A stretch of 41,846 nucleotides of DNA, taken from Deltaproteobacteria bacterium (lineage in GTDB: Bacteria > Myxococcota_A > UBA9160 > JAFDDA01). Positions 1 through 7,738 of this stretch are shown here, one piece after another. Both the position numbers and the translations under genes were made by a program. Each line of letters opens with the position of its first letter. Position 1 is the stretch's first letter. The DNA is taken from NCBI GenBank assembly GCA_019311105.1, contig JAFDDA010000084.1, forward strand, positions 1 to 41,846, read 5' to 3'. A model generated the notes under the pieces. That model saw only the letters and a list, made by a program, of their open reading frames with translations, was not told where the DNA came from and did not search any database.

Positions 1-357
1 GCGGATCAGGTCGCGCTTGTCCTCGGTGAAGTCGACCAACACCTCCAACAGCAGGCGCAGGTCGTCCGCTCTCGAGGGCTCGGCTTTGACCGCCCGCTCC
101 TGACGTTCGCGGAGCTCGCCGAGCGCGGCGTCGACGATCTCCTCGAACAGCGAGTGCTTGTCCGAGAAGTGGAGGTAGAACGTCCCGGTCCCGAGCCCGG
201 CGCGCTTTGCGATGGCGACGCTGGTGGCGGCGTGGAGGCCTTCCTCGGCGAAGACCGCGGTTGCGGCTTCGAGCAAGCGCCGGCGCGTCTCGGCGCGGCG
301 GCTGGCCTGGCTCCGCGTCGGGGAAGTGGGCTCTGTCGATTCGATAGAAACTGACAT
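1..357 (-). CDS. TetR-family transcriptional regulator, C-terminus beyond window
   Basis: The first 119 codons of a TetR-type repressor are visible; the ligand-binding C-terminal domain runs off the left edge. An N-terminal helix-turn-helix lies at about residues 30-70 and ends in a recognition helix of TetR type (residues 54-64, GLGTGTFYLHF). The start is the ATG at 357-355; there is no other start codon close by in frame. That start codon sits inside an imperfect 21-bp palindrome (351-371), which suggests autorepression. It follows the P450 gene in the same direction after a 73-bp AT-richer gap that could hold its own promoter. The ligand is unknown; the neighbouring P450 makes a hydrophobic substrate or acyl-CoA plausible, which is inference. 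Confidence 0.85.
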   Translation of the reverse strand, partial: MSVSIESTEPTSPTRSQASRRAETRRRLLEAATAVFAEEGLHAATSVAIAKRAGLGTGTFYLHFSDKHSLFEEIVDAALGELRERQERAVKAEPSRADDLRLLLEVLVDFTEDKRDLIR

Positions 358-371
358 GAATTTCAGTTCAG
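351..371. promoter_or_regulatory. Imperfect palindromic operator over the tetR start codon
   Basis: The 21-bp sequence reads CTGAnnTGAA, one central base, TTCAnnTCAG. Eight of ten base pairs are symmetric about position 361. It covers the ATG of the TetR gene (357-355) and the bases just upstream. TGAA/TTCA half-sites are common in TetR operators. Binding by the adjacent regulator is inferred. Confidence 0.5.
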
Positions 372-430
372 AAAGGCTAGCCTGCGCGGGTCTTTTTACC
401 ACACTAACTCAAGTACCTGATTTTGATTAC

Positions 431-1651
431 TTATTCAGATCCTTGGAGCCAGTAGTGCTTCAGGCCGCGGAAGCTCGGCACCTGTCGGTACTCGTGGGGG
501 CGGGAGCTCGGCCCGAGCTTCGGGAACCGCTCGAGCAGCGCCGCGAAGCCCTCCTGGGCTTCGAGCCTCGCCAGATGGGAGCCGAGGCACAGGTGTTGGC
601 CGCCCCCGAAGGATTGGTGGTGGACGTCTTCGCGATCGAAGTCGAGCCGATCGGGCTCCGGGTAGATGTCCGGGTCGCGGTTGGCGGCGCCGAGGACGGT
701 CATGACCGACTCGCCCTTCCCGATGGCGACCCCGCCGATCTCGACCTCGTCGTGCGTGATGCGCGCCGAGTTCATCACCGGCGCGTCGTAGCGGAGCATC
801 TCTTCGACGGCGTGGGGCATGAGCTCGGGCGCGGCGCGGAGCGTTTGGGCCTGCTCCGGGTGATCCATCAGCGCCCGGGTCCCGTTCCCGATCAGGTCGG
901 TGGTCGTCACGTTCCCGGCGATCAGCAGCAGATTGCACATGGTGTTGATCTCGGCGTCGGTCATCCGGTCGCCGCGCTCGTCCTCGACCGCACACATGCG
1001 ACCGATCAGATCCTCACTCGGTTCGCGGCGACGCTGGTCGACCTCGCGCAGGAAGAACTCGCGAAGCGCCTGGGACGCAGCGACGCCGGGGGCACGCTCT
1101 TCCTCGCTCGCGAACGGGTTGAAGAACGCCGCTGTCGAGGCCTCCGACCACCGCTTGAACTGCTCCTGGTCGCCTCCGTCCACACCCAGCACCACGGCGA
1201 TCGCGAGAGCGGGCAACGGATTGGCCAGCGCTTCGACCACGTCGAACTCGGGCGTCTCGATCTGCGCCACCAGGTCGCGAGCCAGCTTGCGGATCTCGGG
1301 CCGCATCCGGTCGATGGCGCGCGGCCGGAAGGTCCGGTTCACGAGGCCGCGCAGGCGCCGATGCTGTGGGTCATCGAGGAACAGGATCGATTGCTCGCCG
1401 CCGGTTTCGGTGTTCTCGAACAGCCGGTGGAAGGCATCGGGTCGGGCCTTGCTCGGGTCGACGAAGAACGCCTTGTTGCGGAGGACGTGCTCGACATCGT
1501 CGTGGCGCGTCACGATCCAACGCTTGAGTGGCTCGTCGCGATGTACGGGCGCCCGGCGACGCAGGTCGTGGAGGATCGGGTACGGATCCTCACGGAACGC
1601 GGGGTCGAACGGGGTGAGCTGGATGCCATCGGGCAGGGGAGTGTCGGTCAC
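431..1651 (-). CDS. Cytochrome P450 (bacterial class I type)
   Basis: A full-length soluble P450 of 406 residues. The I-helix oxygen-binding motif AGNVTT is at residues 245-250, the K-helix ExxR at 284-287 (EEMLR), and the haem loop at 348-357 (FGGGQHLCLG) with proximal Cys355. It would hydroxylate a hydrophobic substrate with electrons from a ferredoxin or ferredoxin reductase; neither is encoded next to it. The start is GTG at 1651, preceded by a strong GGAGG ribosome site. The reading frame continues upstream, but that extension has no P450 similarity. The GTG overlaps the mobB stop codon (GTGA), so translation is probably coupled. The substrate cannot be read from the sequence; steroid, terpenoid and fatty-acid derivatives are all possible. 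Confidence 0.93.
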   Translation of the reverse strand: MTDTPLPDGIQLTPFDPAFREDPYPILHDLRRRAPVHRDEPLKRWIVTRHDDVEHVLRNKAFFVDPSKARPDAFHRLFENTETGGEQSILFLDDPQHRRLRGLVNRTFRPRAIDRMRPEIRKLARDLVAQIETPEFDVVEALANPLPALAIAVVLGVDGGDQEQFKRWSEASTAAFFNPFASEEERAPGVAASQALREFFLREVDQRRREPSEDLIGRMCAVEDERGDRMTDAEINTMCNLLLIAGNVTTTDLIGNGTRALMDHPEQAQTLRAAPELMPHAVEEMLRYDAPVMNSARITHDEVEIGGVAIGKGESVMTVLGAANRDPDIYPEPDRLDFDREDVHHQSFGGGQHLCLGSHLARLEAQEGFAALLERFPKLGPSSRPHEYRQVPSFRGLKHYWLQGSE

Positions 1652-2163
1652 GCTTCCTCCGGGCGGGCAAGATCTTGAACGAAGGCCGCGATGCCAGCGA
1701 TGTCGTTGAGGGCGAAGGTCGGGTGCGCCTTGTCCGTAGGCGTATCGGAGACGATCGCGACCACGTTCGATGGCCACTCCCAACCTTTCATGTCGATGCC
1801 TTCGCGGCACACCACGATCGTCGGGTAGCCCTGGCTGCGGAAGCCTTCGGCCAGGACGAGGTCGAGGTGCGCGAAGAAGACCTCGATCATGTGGGCGAGG
1901 CGCAGCTCCGGGCCCGGGGCGTCGCGGAAGATCGCGATCTGATCGCGCGAGACGAGCCCCGTCACCTCGGCACCGGCGTCCCGCATGCGGTGCGTGTCCT
2001 TGCCGGGCTTGTCGAGCTCGACGCGGTGCGCGTCGCTCTTCACGGCACCGACGTGGTGGCCCGCGGCCTTCAGGTGCGCGAGGACCTTCACGAGCAGCGT
2101 CGTCTTCCCTGAGCCCGACGGCGCCGCGAAGGCGACGACGGCGGGCCGGTGCTCACTCGTCAA
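1648..2163 (-). CDS. mobB: MobB-like molybdopterin-guanine dinucleotide adaptor GTPase
   Basis: A 171-residue protein, close to the usual MobB length of about 175. A Walker A loop lies at residues 15-22 (SGSGKTTL). It is followed by the MobB-typical VGAVKSDAH stretch and DTHRMRDAGA, and later LVLAEGFR. MobB helps MobA attach GMP to molybdopterin. The start is placed at TTG 2163 because AGGAAG lies just upstream and the preceding glycosidase gene ends at 2153, giving an 11-base overlap. No mobA is in the window. The other pterin-related genes here, an aldehyde:ferredoxin oxidoreductase and a MoaD-like protein at 19.8-22.0 kb, are distant. The placement between a glycosidase and a P450 is odd and suggests a loose housekeeping operon. 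Confidence 0.85.
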   Translation of the reverse strand: MTSEHRPAVVAFAAPSGSGKTTLLVKVLAHLKAAGHHVGAVKSDAHRVELDKPGKDTHRMRDAGAEVTGLVSRDQIAIFRDAPGPELRLAHMIEVFFAHLDLVLAEGFRSQGYPTIVVCREGIDMKGWEWPSNVVAIVSDTPTDKAHPTFALNDIAGIAAFVQDLARPEEA

Positions 2164-3427
2164 TCGGTTCTTCCTGGCGGAATTGCGCCGCATCGTAGGT
2201 GTTGGCCCGGGCGGTCGCCCCGAGGAGTTCGGCGCTGCGTTTGGGGGATCTGGCCTGGGTCGATCGGTCGACGCCCACGATCCCGAAGTGGGGCCCGTAG
2301 CCGTGGATCCACTCGAAGTTGTCGAGCAACGACCAGGCGTAGTAGCCGCGCACGTCGATGCCGCTTTCCATGCAACGGACCAGGGCTTTGAGTGCCTCGC
2401 CATAGTAGGCGACCCGCTCGGCGTCGTCGTCGGTTCCGATTCCGTTCTCGGTGACGTAGATGGGCACGCCAGCGCGTTCGGCGGCGTAGCGAATCGTCCC
2501 CTCAAGAGCCTGGGGCCAGTACTCGTAGCCCATGGTAAGGACCGGCACGCCCTCTTCGGCGGGCAGCGGGCCGTCGGCCCCGAACCGGGCGCGGCTGTAG
2601 GTCTGTACGCCGACGAAGTCGTCGCTCTTCGCGGCGTCGAGGAAGACGTCGAACGTCTCGGCGCGCGCTTCGTCGCGCTTCGCTTCGCCTCCCGGCACGG
2701 CCACCAGGTCTTGCATCGCCAGGGTGATTCCGACCGGGAAGTCGCCGCGTCCACCCCGGATGACGTCGCGTGCCCGACAGTGGGCGGCGAGCATCACGTC
2801 ACGCGTCTTGATCGGGTCGCTCATCAAGAACGGGCCGAAGCGGTCGAGGGTGGTCCCGCACAGTCGGGCTGCGTCCTTCAGGAAGGGCGCGAACTCCTTC
2901 AACCCCTGGCGTGGCAGGACGCCTGCGTAGGCGAGGGACGCGGGGAGGTTTGCCTCGTTGATCGTGCACCCGATGGCGATCAGGTCCCCCAGGTGGGCGG
3001 TGGCGTGCTCGCAGTAGCGGGCGAAGCGATCGGCCGTCGCTTCGCTCTCCCAGCCACCGTCGGCCGCCACCCAGCGAGGGCTCGTGAAGTGATGGAACGT
3101 GACGCAGGGCTGGATGCCGTTCTCGTGGCAACACGCGAGCACCCGCCGGTAGTGGTCGAGGGCTGCCGTGGAGAAGTGGCCTTCTTCGGGCTCGATTCGC
3201 GCCCATTCGATCGAGAGGCGGTAGGAGCCGAAGCCGAGGCCCGCCAGCAGGGCGATGTCTTCGGGGTAGCGGTGCAGCTGGTCGCAGGCATCGCCGGAAG
3301 GTTCCTTGAAGATCGTCCCGGGGGCGTTCTCGAGGACCCAGAAGTCGGAGTTGGTGTTGTCGCCCTCGACCTGGTGGGCGGCCGTGGCCGCGCCCCAGAT
3401 GAAGCCCTCGGGGAATGCGTAGGTCAT
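2153..3427 (-). CDS. Glycoside hydrolase family 1 beta-glycosidase
   Basis: A 424-residue GH1 (alpha/beta)8-barrel retaining glycosidase. Family landmarks are present in order: the N-terminal [15 protein letters not shown], the strand motif [12 protein letters not shown], the acid/base region TINEA, the nucleophile YVTENGI and the C-terminal WSLLDNFEW. The acid/base motif is usually NEP; here the Pro is Ala, while the catalytic Glu is kept. There is no signal peptide, so it is cytoplasmic and would act on imported beta-glycosides. The ATG at 3427 is preferred over the GTG at 3433 because the GH1 consensus begins a few residues later. It is the first gene of a minus-strand run with mobB and P450. 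Glucosidase versus galactosidase or other specificity is not decided. Confidence 0.92.
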   Translation of the reverse strand: MTYAFPEGFIWGAATAAHQVEGDNTNSDFWVLENAPGTIFKEPSGDACDQLHRYPEDIALLAGLGFGSYRLSIEWARIEPEEGHFSTAALDHYRRVLACCHENGIQPCVTFHHFTSPRWVAADGGWESEATADRFARYCEHATAHLGDLIAIGCTINEANLPASLAYAGVLPRQGLKEFAPFLKDAARLCGTTLDRFGPFLMSDPIKTRDVMLAAHCRARDVIRGGRGDFPVGITLAMQDLVAVPGGEAKRDEARAETFDVFLDAAKSDDFVGVQTYSRARFGADGPLPAEEGVPVLTMGYEYWPQALEGTIRYAAERAGVPIYVTENGIGTDDDAERVAYYGEALKALVRCMESGIDVRGYYAWSLLDNFEWIHGYGPHFGIVGVDRSTQARSPKRSAELLGATARANTYDAAQFRQEEPIDE

Positions 3428-3452
3428 GGGCACAATCTATCATCGGCGGCCG

Positions 3453-3776
3453 ATGTCGGACGACTCGAAAGACGGTTGCGACGCCATCGTCGTCGGCGCA
3501 GGCTCTGCCGGGATGTATAGGCTGCATCGCCTGCGCGAGTCGGGCCTGTGCGCGCGCGTCTCCGAGGCGGGCGCGGACGTCGGCGGCACCTGGTATTGGA
3601 ACCGCTATCCGGGCGCGCGCTGGCACGTCGAAACGGAGCAGGGAGATCGGGTCGAGGCACGCTTCTGCATCATGGCCACCGGCTGCCTCTCGGTGCCGAA
3701 CATCCCGAAGCTCGAAGGCATCGAGGGCTTCGCCGGCGACTACACGGGCTTCGAACTCCGCCCGGCGCCGCGCTGA
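3453..3776 (+). pseudogene. Remnant of a Baeyer-Villiger / flavin-containing monooxygenase
   Basis: A 107-codon reading frame that looks like three separate pieces of a roughly 500-residue flavin monooxygenase joined together. It begins with the FAD-binding loop GAGSAGMY and the family signature [13 protein letters not shown]. It then jumps straight to a segment that normally lies about 80-100 residues later ([16 protein letters not shown] and [10 protein letters not shown]). It stops after a short unrelated tail, before the NADPH-binding domain. The NADPH site and the BVMO fingerprint are therefore missing. The internal joint keeps the frame open, so a small protein could be made, but it cannot be a working monooxygenase. 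It is divergent from the glycosidase, with about 25 bp between the starts. Confidence 0.7.
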
Positions 3777-3789
3777 CTCGCCCGCGGCC

Positions 3790-4278
3790 ATGGAGATCGT
3801 CTACTTCGATCACGCGCGTACGGGCGAGGCCCAGGAGGGTTTTGGGCGCGGCGATGCGGGCAAGGTCTGGCTCGGGAAGAACGACATCTTCGAGAGCGAC
3901 TCGAGCGTGCTCGTTTCGGGCAACAGCTACCACGCGCTCGTCGGGCATGGCGTCGTCGCGCGGCTGGCGGCGCTGCCGGTCCATTTCGGCCCGATCGGTG
4001 AGGGACGCGATGCCGTGTTGCAGCCGTCGGTCTTGGAGGACGCCGTGCAGATCCTCTACGACGCAGATCGGATGACCTACTGCGGGACCTTCGAATTCTG
4101 CGCCGCAACCGTTCGGCTGCCGACACCTTGTGAGTACCGGGTGGTGGTGGACAACCGTGAATACCAGCGCACGCTCGCACGGCTGCAGTTCTTGATGTCG
4201 AGCGCCGCACGCGAAGGTCACGCCGTCCGGCTCCGACTCTCCGAGGGCGGCGACGACCTGACGCGAGCGCTCGTGTGA
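3790..4278 (+). CDS. Hypothetical protein upstream of CitE-like lyase
   Basis: A 162-residue protein I do not recognise. It has no signal peptide or membrane segment. The sequence mixes charged and hydrophobic residues, with two cysteines in the middle (YCGTFEFCAATVRLP) and a C-terminal helix-like stretch. The ATG at 3790 has no clear ribosome site. Its stop overlaps the start of the CitE-like gene (TGATG, 4276-4280), so the two are likely co-translated and it may belong to the same pathway. An alternative is that the start lies further upstream in the same open frame, within the monooxygenase remnant region. Confidence 0.6.
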   Translation: MEIVYFDHARTGEAQEGFGRGDAGKVWLGKNDIFESDSSVLVSGNSYHALVGHGVVARLAALPVHFGPIGEGRDAVLQPSVLEDAVQILYDADRMTYCGTFEFCAATVRLPTPCEYRVVVDNREYQRTLARLQFLMSSAAREGHAVRLRLSEGGDDLTRALV

Positions 4279-5168
4279 TGCACACTGCGGCGATGACGGA
4301 AGCGGCCCAAACCTTCGATCGCCTCCGGTCGTTGCTCTTCGCGCCGGCCGTGCGCCCCGACATGATCCCGAAGCTTCCGGGCAGTGGCGCTGACGCCGTG
4401 GTGATCGATTGCGAGGACGCCACGCCGCCCGGAGCGAAGGCCGAGGGTCGGCAGCATGCGCGCGAGCTGGCGCCGAAGATCGCGGGCCAGGGCGCGCTCG
4501 TCTTCGTGCGCGTGAACGCCGTCGCCACGGCCTGGTTCGAAGACGACGTGCGCGAAGGTCTCTCGGACGCCTTGGCGGGGATCGTCGTGCCGAAGCTCGA
4601 CCAGCTCGATCAGGTCGAGACCGTGGCGCGCGCGCTCAGCGAGGCCGGACGGCCGGGCCTTCCCGTGCTGGCGGGTATCGAGACGGCGCTCGGTGTTGCC
4701 GAGGCGCGTGGGCTCCTCGCGCACCCGCGCGTTGCCGCGGCCTACTTCGGAGCCGAGGATTTCATCGCCGACATGGGTGGCGTACGGACGGAAGGCAACC
4801 AGGAAGTGCTCTATGCGCGTTCCCAGGTGGTGCTCGCGGGGCGGCTGGCAGGCGTGCCGACCTTGGACCAGGTCGTGACGGATTTCCGAAATGACGAGGC
4901 CTTCGAGCGAGAGGTTCGCGAGGCGCGCGCGCTCGGCTATCGCGGAAAGCTCTGCATCCACCCGCGGCAGGTCGCCCTCGCCAACGCCGGCTTCGTCCCC
5001 TCGGCGGAGGAGGTCGAGCATGCTCGGCGCTTGCTCGATGCCTTCACCCGCGCCTCGGAGGCCGGGGTGGCCGCCATTGAGTTCGACGGACAGATGGTCG
5101 ACGAGCCGTTGGCAGCCCGCGCGCGGCAGACGCTGGCCGCCGCGGACGCCGAGGAGGAGAACGGATGA
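4278..5168 (+). CDS. CitE-like CoA-ester lyase (HpcH/HpaI aldolase family)
   Basis: A 296-residue TIM-barrel lyase of the citrate-lyase beta / malyl-CoA lyase group. Family motifs are RSLLFAPAVRPDM at the N-terminus, AVVIDCEDATPPGAK, VFVRVNA, the Mg-binding AAYFGAEDFIADMG, and the C-terminal GKLCIHPRQV. These enzymes cleave or form 3-hydroxyacyl-CoA esters such as malyl-CoA, methylmalyl-CoA or citramalyl-CoA. It is followed with a 4-base overlap by a MaoC-like hydratase. That pair matches known hydratase/lyase partners, for example mesaconyl- or itaconyl-CoA hydration followed by citramalyl-CoA cleavage. The exact substrate is inferred from this pairing only. The ATG at 4278 overlaps the upstream stop; GTG 4275 and ATG 4293 are alternatives. 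Confidence 0.88.
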   Translation: MHTAAMTEAAQTFDRLRSLLFAPAVRPDMIPKLPGSGADAVVIDCEDATPPGAKAEGRQHARELAPKIAGQGALVFVRVNAVATAWFEDDVREGLSDALAGIVVPKLDQLDQVETVARALSEAGRPGLPVLAGIETALGVAEARGLLAHPRVAAAYFGAEDFIADMGGVRTEGNQEVLYARSQVVLAGRLAGVPTLDQVVTDFRNDEAFEREVREARALGYRGKLCIHPRQVALANAGFVPSAEEVEHARRLLDAFTRASEAGVAAIEFDGQMVDEPLAARARQTLAAADAEEENG

Positions 5169-5650
5169 GCGACGCCGCACCGCGCCCCCACCGAGGTCTC
5201 TGGTTCGAGGAACTCGAGCCCGGACGCGTCGTCCAGCACGCGATCCGACGCACGTTGACCGAGTCCGACAACGTGACCTTCACGACCATGACGATGAACC
5301 CGGCCTGGCTGCATCTCGATTTCGACTACGCGGAAAAGGAGACCGAGTTCGGCAAGCCGCTCGTGAACTCGATGTTGACCGTCGCCGTGGTGATCGGGAT
5401 CAGCGTCCACGAAACGACCCTCGGGACGACCGTCGCAAACCTCGGCTTCAAGCAAGTGACGTTCCCAGCACCGCTCTTCCACGGCGACACGATCCGCGTC
5501 GAAAGCGAGGTGGTGGCGGCGCGGGAGTCGAAATCGCGTCCGACCCAGGGCATCGTCACGTTCGAGCACCGCGGCTTCAACCAGCACGGCAAGCTCGTCT
5601 GCCGCGCCGTTCGGGACGCCTTGATGCACCGCCGCCCCGCAGAGGGCTGA
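5165..5650 (+). CDS. MaoC-like acyl-CoA hydratase
   Basis: A 161-residue hot-dog-fold protein. The hydratase-2 type active-site region reads TLTESDNVTFTTMTMNPAW and continues to LHLDFDYA. Asp/Asn and His lie in the places used by MaoC, mesaconyl-CoA and itaconyl-CoA hydratases. GKPLVNSMLT and FHGDTIRVESEV follow as in the family. The ATG overlaps the stop of the CitE-like lyase (ATGA) and has GGAGGAG upstream, so the two are translationally coupled. The likely role is to hydrate an unsaturated C4-C5 dicarboxyl-CoA that the lyase then splits; this is inference from the pair. The gene ends 16 bp before the convergent thiolase. Confidence 0.87.
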   Translation: MSDAAPRPHRGLWFEELEPGRVVQHAIRRTLTESDNVTFTTMTMNPAWLHLDFDYAEKETEFGKPLVNSMLTVAVVIGISVHETTLGTTVANLGFKQVTFPAPLFHGDTIRVESEVVAARESKSRPTQGIVTFEHRGFNQHGKLVCRAVRDALMHRRPAEG

Positions 5651-5666
5651 GCCGACCCCGGATGGC

Positions 5667-6896
5667 TTAGACGCGCTCGATGATCGTTGCTGTGCCCATC
5701 CCGCCGCCCGTGCACATCGTCACCAGGCCCGTCGAGAGATCGCGACGCTCGAGTTCGTCGAGCAGGGTCCCGATCAGCATGCCGCCGGTGGCGCCGATCG
5801 GATGGCCGAGGGCCATGGCGCCCCCGTTCACGTTGACCTTGTCCCAATCTACGCCGGTGTCGCGCAGGAACTTCAGGACGACTGCGGCAAAGGCCTCGTT
5901 GACCTCGAACAGGTCGATGTCCCCGATGTCCATGCCGGCCTTCTTGGCGCAGCGCAGGCTCGCCGGCCCGGGCGCGGTCAGCATGATCACGGGCTCGGTC
6001 CCGGCGACGGCAGTCATGACGATGCGCGCGCGCGGCTTCATGCCGTGAGCCTTCGCATAGTCCTCGGAAGAGATCAGCACCGCCGATGCGCCGTCCACGA
6101 CGCCGGACGAGTTGCCAGCGTGGTGAACGTGGTCGAGCTCCTTCACGTCCGGGTAGGCAAGACGGGCCGTCTCGTCGATGGTGAGGGCTTCGCCCTCGCC
6201 CTTGTGCGCACCCATGGCGGCGAAGGCCGGTGTGAGCTGGCCGAGGCTTTCGAGCGTGGCGCCCGGGCGCGGGTGCTCGTCGCGGTCGAGGGCCAGCGTG
6301 CCGTCGTCGTGATGGATCGGAACGAGCGCATCCGCGAAGCGTCCGTCGCGGATCGCCTCATCGGCCCGAGCCTGGCTGTCGACGCCGAGCTGGTCGCAAT
6401 CGTCGCGGCTGAAGCCTTCCGTCGTGGCGATCAGGTCGGCGCTGATGCCCTGGGGCACCATCTCGTACTGTTCCTTCAGGTGCCCGTTGTTGGCCGAAAA
6501 GCCATCGATATGAAGCGGCGCTGGCCGCGACATCGACTGGACGCCGCCGCTGACGACGAGATCCTGGAAACCCGCGCGAACCCCCATGGCTCCGAAGTTC
6601 ACCGCCTGCTGCCCGGAGCCGCAGAAGCGGTCGAGGGTTACGCCCGGCGCGTCGAGCGACCAGCCCGCGTCGAGCGTCGCCAGCCGCGAGATGTCCATGG
6701 AGTGGTCACCTGTGGCCGGGCTGCAGCCCATCACCACGTCGTCCACGTCGGACGTGTCGAAGCCATTCCGCGCCTGGAGCGCCGTCAAGACCTGCGCCAG
6801 CACACGTTGGGGGTGCACCTCGTGAAGGGAGCCGGTCTTCTTGCCCTTGCCGCGCGGCGAGCGTACGGCGTCGATGATGAAGGCTTCGCTGGCCAT
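5667..6896 (-). CDS. Acetyl-CoA acyltransferase (thiolase)
   Basis: A 409-residue thiolase. The nucleophilic cysteine motif is DRFCGSGQQAVN near residue 90. NEAFAAVV, GHPIGATGG with the catalytic His, and CTGGGMGTA with the second catalytic Cys are all in the C-terminal half. It would split 3-ketoacyl-CoA with CoA at the end of a beta-oxidation round. The start is ATG 6896 with GGAG about 8 bases upstream; the frame stays open further upstream but lies antisense-free inside the crotonase gene and has no thiolase similarity. It is the last gene of a minus-strand run of TetR, thiolase, SDR, crotonase, thiolase. Confidence 0.94.
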   Translation of the reverse strand: MASEAFIIDAVRSPRGKGKKTGSLHEVHPQRVLAQVLTALQARNGFDTSDVDDVVMGCSPATGDHSMDISRLATLDAGWSLDAPGVTLDRFCGSGQQAVNFGAMGVRAGFQDLVVSGGVQSMSRPAPLHIDGFSANNGHLKEQYEMVPQGISADLIATTEGFSRDDCDQLGVDSQARADEAIRDGRFADALVPIHHDDGTLALDRDEHPRPGATLESLGQLTPAFAAMGAHKGEGEALTIDETARLAYPDVKELDHVHHAGNSSGVVDGASAVLISSEDYAKAHGMKPRARIVMTAVAGTEPVIMLTAPGPASLRCAKKAGMDIGDIDLFEVNEAFAAVVLKFLRDTGVDWDKVNVNGGAMALGHPIGATGGMLIGTLLDELERRDLSTGLVTMCTGGGMGTATIIERV

Positions 6897-6919
6897 GGTG
6901 TTCTCCGTTTCTCGTGAGG

Positions 6920-6979
6920 TTCTAGCGATCGTTCCGGTTCGGTTCGCGTGTTCTAGCGACCGGTCCAGTTCGGTTCGCG
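6920..6979. repeat. 31-bp-period duplication of the crotonase 3' end
   Basis: Two 29-bp copies, 6920-6948 and 6951-6979, match at 26 of 29 positions and are separated by 2 bp. The right copy is the end of the crotonase gene including its TAG stop (6953-6955). The left copy lies in the gap before the thiolase and carries an equivalent TAG (6922-6924). It looks like a tandem duplication of the gene end that has since diverged slightly. Confidence 0.85.
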
Positions 6980-7705
6980 CTTCTCGGCGAAGGCGCGTGG
7001 GCCTTCCTTCGCATCTTCGCTCGCGAACACCTTGCCGGCGAGCGGGCCCTGGAACGACCAGGACTCCTCTTCGGTGAGGCCACGCGAGCCACGGATGATC
7101 TGCTTGCTGATCGCGACCCCGAGCGGCGCGTTCTTGGCGATTTCGCCGGCCAGCTCGAGCGCTGCCTCGACCGCCTTTCCGGGCTCGGCCAGGCGCGAAA
7201 CCAAGCCGAGATCGTGGGCCTTGTCGGCGAGGATCGGCACGCCTGTCAGCGCCAACTCCATGGCCACACCGTAGGGAACGCGGTTCGGCAGACGGAAGAG
7301 CCCCCCGCCTGCTGCGAACAGCCCGCGCTTCACTTCGGGGATGCCGAACTTCACGCCCTTCGCCGACACGATGAGGTCGCAAGAGAGCGCGAGTTCGAGC
7401 CCGCCGGCCAGGGCATAGCCCTCCACCGCCGCGATCAACGGCTTGGTCCCGCCGTCCTTCAGGAACTCGCCGAACCCCTTCGGCGGGCCCTCGGTGAGGA
7501 ACGCCTTCAAGTCCATCCCGGCACTGAAGGAGCCGCCCGCACCCGTGAGGACGCCGGCGGTGATGCCGTCGTCCGCGTCGAGCTCCTGGACGGCCGCCAC
7601 CAGCCCTTGCCCTAGGGCGCTGTTGATTGCGTTGCGAGCCTCGGGTCGGTTCAGCGTGATCAGCCGAACGCGCCCGTGGTCTTCGGTGAGGATTTCATCA
7701 GCCAT
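6953..7705 (-). CDS. Enoyl-CoA hydratase/isomerase family protein (crotonase)
   Basis: A 250-residue crotonase. The oxyanion-hole segments are GSFSAGMDLKAF and GYALAGGLELALSCD. Both glutamates used by true hydratases appear to be kept: one in IPEVKRGLF and one in AMELALTG. Hydration of 2-enoyl-CoA is therefore plausible rather than only isomerase or hydrolase activity. The start ATG 7705 has GGAAGGA upstream. It sits between an SDR of 3-hydroxyacyl-CoA dehydrogenase type and a thiolase, so the operon could run hydration, oxidation and thiolysis of one acyl-CoA substrate. The substrate is unknown. Its last codons and stop are duplicated downstream. Confidence 0.93.
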   Translation of the reverse strand: MADEILTEDHGRVRLITLNRPEARNAINSALGQGLVAAVQELDADDGITAGVLTGAGGSFSAGMDLKAFLTEGPPKGFGEFLKDGGTKPLIAAVEGYALAGGLELALSCDLIVSAKGVKFGIPEVKRGLFAAGGGLFRLPNRVPYGVAMELALTGVPILADKAHDLGLVSRLAEPGKAVEAALELAGEIAKNAPLGVAISKQIIRGSRGLTEEESWSFQGPLAGKVFASEDAKEGPRAFAEKREPNWTGR

Positions 7706-7738
7706 GTCGGTTCATTCCTTCCGGTTGACTTCGGGGGT

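Noticed and set aside
212..1678. Long plus-strand open frame opposite the P450
   Set aside because: It has no recognisable motif and mirrors the codon pattern of the minus-strand P450; high-GC DNA keeps antisense frames open. The same reasoning removes other long antisense frames, for example 1985-3520, 8491-10194 and 40015-41679.
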